From contig JAXIUW010113338.1 in assembly GCA_035591015.1 (NCBI GenBank), positions 1 through 13,575 of the forward strand: 13,575 bases of DNA, read 5' to 3'. This document shows positions 7,662-13,575 of this stretch, piece after piece. This DNA is from Cephalothrix simula (lineage: Eukaryota; Nemertea; Palaeonemertea; Archinemertea; Cephalotrichidae). The position numbers were made by a program, and so were the translations under genes. The notes under the pieces are model-generated. The model saw only the letters and a list, made by a program, of their open reading frames with translations. It searched no databases and had not been told where the DNA came from. Position 1 is the stretch's first letter. Each line of letters opens with the position of its first letter.

Positions 7662-8329
7662 GTAGTAATACCGTTCCACTATAGACCAGTTTTTGTGGGG
7701 TGCCTGGTGATGTGGATTGTGGATGTGGTGAAAATTTAATGCTTGGTAAACCATACATCATAGGAAAGGTCTATTCCCGCTAAGAAAATGTTACTTAAAG
7801 CACTAGGTGTTACTAGGTGAGCACGTACAGTAATAAAAACGGCGTACAAGCGTGCAAAAATTCTATCCAAGCCCTGCACTAACATAAAATATAAGCATAT
7901 CCGGTGTAAATACGGAGAAAATTGCTTAATTAGTGGTGTCCAACCAAAACAATTGGCATGTAATTAGGACAATAGGACATTAATTAAGTAGTATCTACAC
8001 TCCCAAAGCCATTCCGATAGCTTACATAACCTAAATATACGCACCTAAGGAAATACCATATTTATATACATACCCTAATATGTTAATTAGTTAATTAGCC
8101 ATAAAAGGAAATACCATATTTACATGCCCTAATACGTTAATTAGTTGATTAGCCATAAACAATAGGGGAGGGTGTAGTAACATTTTCTTAGCGGCAATGG
8201 TCCCCTCGCAACTAGACCTTTCCAATGATGTATGGTTTACCTAGCCAATAGAGGGCGTTAAATTTTTCCATCACATCCACATCGCAGGCACCCCACAAAA
8301 AGTGGTCTATAGTAGAACGCTATTACTAC
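7662..8329. mobile_element. 668-bp long-TIR MITE inserted in a SINE
   Basis: Left arm 7662-7795 and right arm 8176-8329 are inverted copies. The outermost bases are GTAGTAATA on both ends. Near-identical blocks follow: ACTATAGACCA, TTTTTGTGGGGTGCCTG, TAAACCATACATCAT, GGAAAGGTCTA and CGCTAAGAAAATGTTACT. The arms differ by substitutions and a few small gaps. The centre (7796-8175) is AT-rich and codes for nothing recognisable, which points to a non-autonomous DNA transposon. The flanks on both sides belong to one SINE, so insertion polarity is clear. A TA target duplication (7663-7664 and 8327-8328) is possible but not certain. The superfamily is unassigned. Confidence 0.82.
8047..8158 (+). repeat. 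Tandem duplication inside the MITE
   Basis: Copy A (8047-8104, 58 bases) and copy B (8105-8158, 54 bases) are adjacent. Both begin AAGGAAATACCATATTTA and end ATTAGCCATAA. They differ by one 4-base gap and a few substitutions. The unit also contains the repeated word TTAATTAG. Confidence 0.88.
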
Positions 8330-8400
8330 TATCGCAAATGCTGGGTAGCTCGGTCAGCATTAAAAAGTGGGATAAAAGCCCGACTCTAGCGTTATTAGTA
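8330..8400 (+). mobile_element. SINE copy 2, 3' part
   Basis: The tail resumes with AATGCTGGGTAGCTCGGTCA (8337-8356), then TTAAAAAGTGGGATAAAAG (8360-8378) and CCCGACTCTAGCG (8379-8391). These match the tail of copy 1, except that about 80 bases present in copy 1 (roughly 1002-1079) are absent. The junction falls at a shared TGG, as expected for a microhomology deletion or a shorter subfamily. Confidence 0.72.
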
Positions 8401-10695
8401 AATGGTATATTCGTCAGTCTCCTTATATTTTCTTGTCGTCTTCATTAAATTGCTCTTTTAACTTCTGCTGTTTTCTGCTTTTTAATTTGTATCAACTTTT
8501 TCTAAAATACTTATAATAAATTCTAGTAAATTATCTTCTACATGTACACCTTCAACATTTTATTTAGTTACTTCATCACCGTACTGCTTAATGAAGCATA
8601 TGAAAGCAATTACATTTTTGCATAAATAAACAACTTGAACACAAGATGGCAATGAAAATGAACTGCCCGAATCGATTATCATATTTGTTCATCATCCAGA
8701 GATTATCAAAATTGTCTTTATGTCCTTTGAAGATACTTAGGACTTCCGAGGAGCACCTCAGGAAATATTCAGAAGAGCAGGAATTTATAATCAATAACAG
8801 CGAAGTTATACAAGCTAAACATAAGTACCAAATAATCAATAAAGACCAAAGTAAAACAGATAAAAAACATACTTTTCAGGAAGTGCTAACATAGGATAAA
8901 ATTATTTTTTGTCATTGATCATACCATCTTACTCATGTAAGCCATTTTCAATAAGTTGCATACCATTTTAAGTTTGATGAGTAATCTCGATCAATAAGGA
9001 TAAAAATTATAGAAACAATTAACAGATTAAAAAAAGGAAAGAAATTTCAATAAGAAAAAATATAAAAACATGTCTTTTAACTTAAGTATCTTTGCCATCT
9101 TTAAGAATACTAAAACAAATTAAAGATGAAATCACCATTAGCCATTGGTTTTTCATTTTATATTACCGCCCTACTTGTTTATCTTCTAAAATGGCACGAC
9201 TGTAACAAACAACGATGTTGATACTCAACGTTATATTCCATCTGAATAAAACCATCGTACTTTGTTGAAAGCTTCGCCCAAATCGGACGGGATTTTGATT
9301 GGCTAAACGATTGTCAGGTTCATTGCATATTCATTGAATCGATTGAAGTGATAATCAGCCAGTGAATCAGCATAATGTGAACACATCTCTCTCATTAGCT
9401 GACCTCCTACATACTTTTGTAACAAATGGCCATTCAGATTGTGCACGTGATCACATAGGTAAAGGTGATCTAAAAGTTGGCTTTGGCAAACCGTTACACC
9501 GGTGTTAAACGATTCCGGACTTCATGATATAAAAAAGCGCAATTAAAAAGCAATAAAAACGGGTTGGTGTTTTATCTTTGGGATCATTTGTGATTACACC
9601 ACCTGCGTAAGATTTACAGTTTCAAACCTTTTTGTTTCATCTCGCAAGTCACAATTTTTTATGATTTAATACCATCAGCAGACTCTGACTGTTAAAATAG
9701 CATCAGATTTATCAGCAATAAAAACAGCGGATTATTTTATAAAATGTCTTTAGCTCTTTTTAGGACAACATATAGATTAAAATCACTAAATTTATCACCA
9801 TTTTTAATGAAATACTAAGTCTACCAGGTCAAACTTCTCGTCTTTTCCAGCTCATTTGACAGCCATAAAATCTTTATTACCGCTTATTAACATCAGGAAA
9901 CGTGTTTTGACATTAGCGATTCTTATCAGAGAGGCACATAAAATAAAGTAATGGCTTAGAGAAAATTCAATCCTTAGGTTAAAGATATAAAACCATCGTT
10001 GATCTTATTGGGGAGTATTTAGGAGGAAGGCTCCCTACACAAGAAAGATCTATTTCTTGGCCAAATTCAAACTGTTTTATTCCTTATTTGAATATAATAC
10101 AATTCTACTATTTTACCATGAAATGTGGAAAAATTCAAGCTGATCAAAATATGTAAAGAAGGATTCAGTCACAGACATAGATATAAAACTATCCTTGTTG
10201 ATAGGTTTGTTTTACCAGAATTGAGAATTGTACCTGGTAAATTTCCTAAACGTATACCTCAAAAATTTCAACCATTCCTCAAAAATTCGTTGTCATTTAT
10301 TGTAATCAATCACAGAGAGACAAGCAGTAAATGAACTCAAGACCGTGTTACGAAGTTTGTCAATTTCCGATGAAAATCTTAAAATGGTGAACTGGATATG
10401 AAACAGATTACAATAGTTGAGCATATAGTACACCAGACATTATGTGGAACCAAATACCCATAAGAGAGTTTTGAATCCACCACATGACATAAAGCGCCTC
10501 CACAGTACCGATAGAACTGGAATTTATTTGATTTAATTTTTGTCGTGCGATTCCAAATTGTTCATTCAAATTATGATGAAAGGAGAAACGAAATCAGTAT
10601 TTTCGGTGCATGGAAAAATTATGCCTGGTACCTCCTTGAAAAATTATATTATCGGAACACAGAATTTTCTTTCCGGGGATGAAAAAGCAGTGGGG
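8401..10695. other. AT-rich stretch, no firm gene
   Basis: Opposing open frames overlap at 8588-8839 (minus, 83 codons) and 8646-8894 (plus, 82 codons). Neither has a recognisable domain or a codon pattern I can defend. Plus-strand frames at 10125-10334 (69 codons) and 10540-10791 (83 codons, running into the inverted repeat at 10696) start at GTG and TTG, not ATG, and match nothing I know. Small features are the palindrome ACACCGGTGT near 9495-9506 and the hairpin TTTACCAG (10211-10218) with CTGGTAAA (10234-10241). Confidence 0.4.
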
Positions 10696-11061
10696 AGACT
10701 TGTTCACCTAATTCTTATTCTATTTTTCGTAGAAATTGCTGCTAACATAGTTTCTGTGTCTCCAGAAAAACTCAAATTGTGTACATTATAGCGTAGAAGT
10801 AATACGTCTAACAGGTTATTCAATCTTTTGGAGAAGATTTTCGAGAATCTTATACAGCGACAGAAAGGTACTCATGATCTAATAGCTAGATATTAGTATA
10901 CATATATGTAGTAAACAATTTGAACCATCCTATTTTCCATGCTCCATTCACACCCTCGTAAGTCGTCAAGGCATGTAGGTATTCTAAAAGAGCCGAGACA
11001 CAGAAACTAGGTTAGCAGTTATTTCTACGAAAAATAGAATAAGAATTAGGTGAACAAGTCT
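10696..11061. repeat. 67-bp inverted repeat pair, 95% identical
   Basis: The arms 10696-10762 and 10995-11061 are reverse complements at 64 of 67 positions with no gaps. They begin AGACTTGTTCACC and end TTTCTGTGTCTC. The 232-bp spacer shows no coding capacity. Similarity stops sharply at both outer ends. The three mismatches fall in the inner third. This may be a small MITE with its TIRs, or a local inverted duplication. No target-site duplication is obvious. The high identity makes it the youngest-looking paired structure in the window. Confidence 0.88.
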
Positions 11062-11510
11062 TCAAGTTGACATTAAGACTGATATAGGATATAGCAAGAG
11101 AAATTCAAGATAAGTCAAAGGTTACACAAAATAGGTAAAACCATTTTTTTGGAAAAATAAGAGTAGCAGATTCTCAAGGGCTTATTTTGACATGGCGAGG
11201 GCACTACAGATGCAAAGTAGAGTGCTTCTGAATTGCAAATAACCTGCAGCGACATTGATGACAGAGAATGATATCATTTCTGATCGAATAGGTTACTACC
11301 CGTTGGAGGATTTTATCTTGATTATGAACGAGTAATCCACTATAAATCATCAAGGAATTTAAATTCAATAAGGAAAGGGGAGTTGATTATTATGTTGGGA
11401 AAACCTACTGGAATCGCTCGGATTTTTATTTCTATTGTTATCTAGTTTTTGATTATGTGTTCATAAACGGAGCAGGAAATGTTGTGCTGACACAACAGGT
11501 GCAAGAGTCA
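11062..11510. other. AT-rich stretch and probable LINE 3' UTR
   Basis: Positions about 11421-11510 probably belong to the 3' UTR of the minus-strand LINE, because they directly follow its stop codon. On that strand an A-rich run occurs at about 11440-11422. The hairpin TGTTGTG (11480-11486) / CACAACA (11491-11497) with a 4-base loop lies here. Nothing was recognised in 11062-11420. Confidence 0.4.
11480..11497. repeat. Hairpin just after the LINE stop codon
   Basis: TGTTGTG and CACAACA pair perfectly over 7 bases around CTGA (or TCAG on the minus strand). It lies 14 bases past the LINE stop, in the likely 3' UTR, where R2-like elements carry RNA structure read by their RT. The role here is inferred. 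Confidence 0.5.
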
Positions 11511-12072
11511 CTACACAGTTTGAATAGATAGAACTTTCCTGAGGATGTGAGCTTTACCTAGTAATATTATCTTCTGGAGTATATCGATGTTGGAGTTTCC
11601 TGGTATCTGTTTAATGCATTTCTCATATGTTTTCCGGACTATTCCTAATTTACCAATGATTACTGGGATAGCTACTGTTTTTTATTCCACATTCGATTGA
11701 TTTCAATTTCAAAATCTTTGTACTTTGACAGCCTTTAGACTTCTTCCAGATGGTGTTGAAATATCGAGCAAGTAACACGTTTTTGCATTATGGTCTTTTA
11801 TACATGTAACAACCTAGCCCTGTTAGCTTTGATTTCTCTATCTGTTGTCACTGGCACAATATCCTCACTTCTTCGTTGGATGCCATTGTTTTTGTTTGAT
11901 GTTCATACCAGTTGCACTCAGTATTGATTAGGATGTTTTGATAACGTAGGCAAGACTTGACATCAAGAGGTGATGTGTTCAATTGTCTCCTTAAATTTAT
12001 AGCAGAGCCTACATCTGGGATCCATTCTTTAATTATCTTATACTATTGATCTTGAGCTGCAATGGTTATTCC
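11511..12072 (-). pseudogene. LINE pol remnant: zinc knuckle and endonuclease
   Basis: After the stop at 12073, AAQDQ is followed by another TAG (12043-12045) and a frameshift. A CCHC knuckle then appears: CRLC at 12013-12002 and H at 11975-11977. The last Cys is at 11960-11962, with a TGA stop at 11963-11965 inside the knuckle. Further on, NWYEHQ, TDREIKANR, KDHNAKTCYLLDIS, EIEINRMWNKK, PVIIGKLGIV and HILRKVLSIQTV mark the endonuclease domain, spread over several frames. The PD expected after the TDREIKANR block is replaced, while the Asp in LLDIS remains. In active relatives this domain nicks the target DNA to prime reverse transcription. This copy is inactive. Confidence 0.85.
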
Positions 12073-12754
12073 CTAAGTTTCCGGTTTCAGTCCTGAGCTT
12101 ATGATGTTGATGCTATGCTCTCTATCTTTATCAGCTTTTTCAAGTTTTTCAGGGTATTGTCCATGCATGGCTTTATTTCTCCAGATATTCTTCAGTCGGT
12201 TTCTAAGGCTGATGCAGGCCTGGATCTTTATTCTCTTAGCTTTCATAGCTGCTGTTTCCTTTACGCAGTCTCTTTCCTCGATTGGTCTCATTTCTTTCCT
12301 TAGCCTTTCTGTTAATTTGATGACTGAGTTCCAAACTGCTTTAATGAATCTGTCATTCTTTTCTTTGAGGTAAACTTCGAGACCAATGGTAGCTGTTTTG
12401 CAGGCATTTTGCAATTTGCGAACGTCGACAGCCTTCTTTGCGTGGTAGATAGAGTCGTTCGACATCAGATTTAGGGTGGAGCAACCTATAGGTGGTGAGG
12501 AGTTTCCGAGTCTTCCTGTCAAGATTTTTAATTTCGAGATGGAACCATTGGATGATGTTAGAGCTGTATTTGACCACAGGTACGGTAAGGGTGTTGATTG
12601 CTATCATTTTGTTTGCAGAATTAAGTTCGCTTTTCAGTCTTATACGTCTGAAATATTCTTTTCTGATCTTCTCTCGCATTTTAGGATCTTGAATGCCATT
12701 ACTTTCATCGACCCCAAGGTATTTGTACGTTTCTTCGTGTTCTAGATCTTTTCA
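12073..12754 (-). pseudogene. LINE pol remnant: RT thumb and linker
   Basis: The first frame (12748-12353) opens after a stop at 12752-12754. It reads DLEHEETYKYLGV, then SELNSANKMIAINTL, DRKTRKLL and HPKSDVERLYLPRKEG. These are hallmarks of the region just after the RT active site in REL-endonuclease LINEs. Homology then jumps to another frame near 12395-12410 (KTATIGLEVYLKEK) and continues to MHGQYPEKLEK and SGLKPET, where a TAG at 12073-12075 interrupts. The RT catalytic YxDD box is not in this window. In the living element this part supports reverse transcription and RNA binding; here it cannot be made as one protein. Confidence 0.85.
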
Positions 12755-12830
12755 CTATCTTCAGTATTACTTGATCATGAGCTGCAATGTTTCCTTGACG
12801 CATAGCCACAGTATTTTCTCCTTTGGTAAA

Positions 12831-13575
12831 ATCCTATTATGATCGCATTATTTTATGCGAGTTATGCGAGTTACCACGAATGGTACATTTTTTATCATCA
12901 TGAGTACATAAAACCGGAAGTCCTCGCTTCAACACTTACTGTAATGAGCACGATACATCTAAGGCAACTTTGAAAAGAAAAACTCGTCCATTTTGTATTA
13001 TTAACTTGAAACTTTAGAATTCTTCCCAAAAATGCACTTTTTCAAGTTCTCGTGACAGTAAGTTGGCCATTCGGATCGATAATTTGCCCAATGATTTGCC
13101 AATAACACCCAACAGTGTCCATAAAAAATAATCCCTATAAAAACGTAAGAATCCTACCTTTAACTCATGATATATATTTTGGTCAGTCTTCGTATATCCC
13201 CATATTCCAATAAACGTGCACGCCTAAAATGCGTTTCATAATAAAGTAGTATTTGACACTGAGACGATTTTATTGAGGTCCTATTATTTATGCACTGATT
13301 CACAAATATACAATCGCTATGCAAAATATTGAATAGCCGATAAAGACGTGTAGTAGGTGTTTTTGCTCTTCATCGTTTGCAGAGTAAAGTTTGAGGTAGA
13401 TGACTAAATTTCTGGCCTCAAATCTTGTATAGTACTTGCACAATGAATTTCACTCACCGGTTTAAGGCATATTCCTCTCTTGATTTTCATAATTTCATAA
13501 TTTCATAATGTGAATCGACTGCCATGTTCATTGGGTCGTGTACATTGATTAGTACTGTCGGACCATAAATGGTGG
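12831..13575. other. AT-rich stretch, short tandem repeats only
   Basis: No gene was seen. TTATGCGAG is repeated twice (12853-12870). An ACCGGAAGTCC word (12913-12923) resembles an ETS factor site, but nothing around it looks like a promoter. Confidence 0.4.
13485..13508 (+). repeat. (TTTCATAA)x3 microsatellite
   Basis: Three perfect consecutive copies of the 8-mer TTTCATAA. Confidence 0.9.

Larger units (their letters stand above)
11511..12754 (-). mobile_element. 5'-truncated non-LTR retrotransposon, REL-endonuclease type
   Basis: Read on the minus strand, translated pieces in changing frames follow the C-terminal order of LINEs of the R2-like group: RT thumb and linker, a CCHC zinc knuckle, then a restriction-like endonuclease. 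The RT catalytic core and everything upstream are absent, as expected for 5' truncation during target-primed reverse transcription. Weak similarity may extend to about 12830. The 3' end of the coding region is the TAG at 11511-11513. Stops and frameshifts throughout show a dead copy. The exact clade cannot be settled by eye. Confidence 0.85.

Noticed and set aside
8588-8894. Two overlapping open frames on opposite strands
   Set aside because: They compete for the same DNA and neither shows a domain or supporting splice or promoter signals.
10125-10334. 69-codon open frame starting at GTG
   Set aside because: No recognised family, a non-ATG start and no neighbours that support a gene.
10540-10791. 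83-codon open frame starting at TTG
   Set aside because: No eukaryotic start at its 5' end, and its last third is one arm of the 67-bp inverted repeat. The middle looks somewhat protein-like, but I recognise no family.
12101-12745. Plus-strand open frames opposite the LINE
   Set aside because: They are shadows of the minus-strand retrotransposon coding region.
12913-12923. ETS-type promoter site
   Set aside because: A single short match without other promoter features or a downstream gene.

Overview
The window reads as AT-rich, non-coding animal (metazoan) DNA made mostly of decayed repeats. There is no long open reading frame, no bacterial-style operon or ribosome binding site, and no CRISPR array. 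The only protein homology I can recognise is a dead non-LTR retrotransposon (LINE) with a restriction-like endonuclease. Two related SINEs with a class II tRNA-like head and several inverted-repeat DNA elements are also present. The LINE type and the frequent ACATGTA words fit a marine invertebrate such as a mollusc or brachiopod, but that placement is an impression and not a result.

Layout. Positions 161-360 hold a short, old inverted-repeat element. A SINE with polymerase III A and B boxes lies at about 842-1112. Small inverted repeats follow at 1210-1351 and 1500-1571, and a degraded tRNA-like segment lies at 2085-2190. Positions 2355-2946 hold the most structured object in the window: a fold-back element whose right arm is a roughly 49-bp tandem array built on palindromes such as CACGGGGATATCCCCGTG, beside a 40-bp inverted repeat in the centre. 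Positions 2979-4695 can be read as a weak four-exon gene model on the minus strand; this is inference only. A GC-richer patch with clustered palindromes lies at 5520-5845. A second copy of the SINE starts near 7556 and is split at 7662-8329 by a 668-bp element with long terminal inverted repeats; that element itself carries an internal tandem duplication. A 67-bp inverted repeat pair, 64/67 identical, spans 10696-11061. The 3' end of the LINE lies on the minus strand at 11511-12754 and is broken by several stops and frameshifts.

The parts do not form a cooperating gene system. The story is one of layered insertions: SINE first, then the TIR element into it, with a 5'-truncated LINE and fold-back elements elsewhere. 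The best candidates for something undescribed are the fold-back element at 2355-2946, the SINE family with its shared tail, and the young-looking 67-bp inverted repeat. None is shown to be active here.
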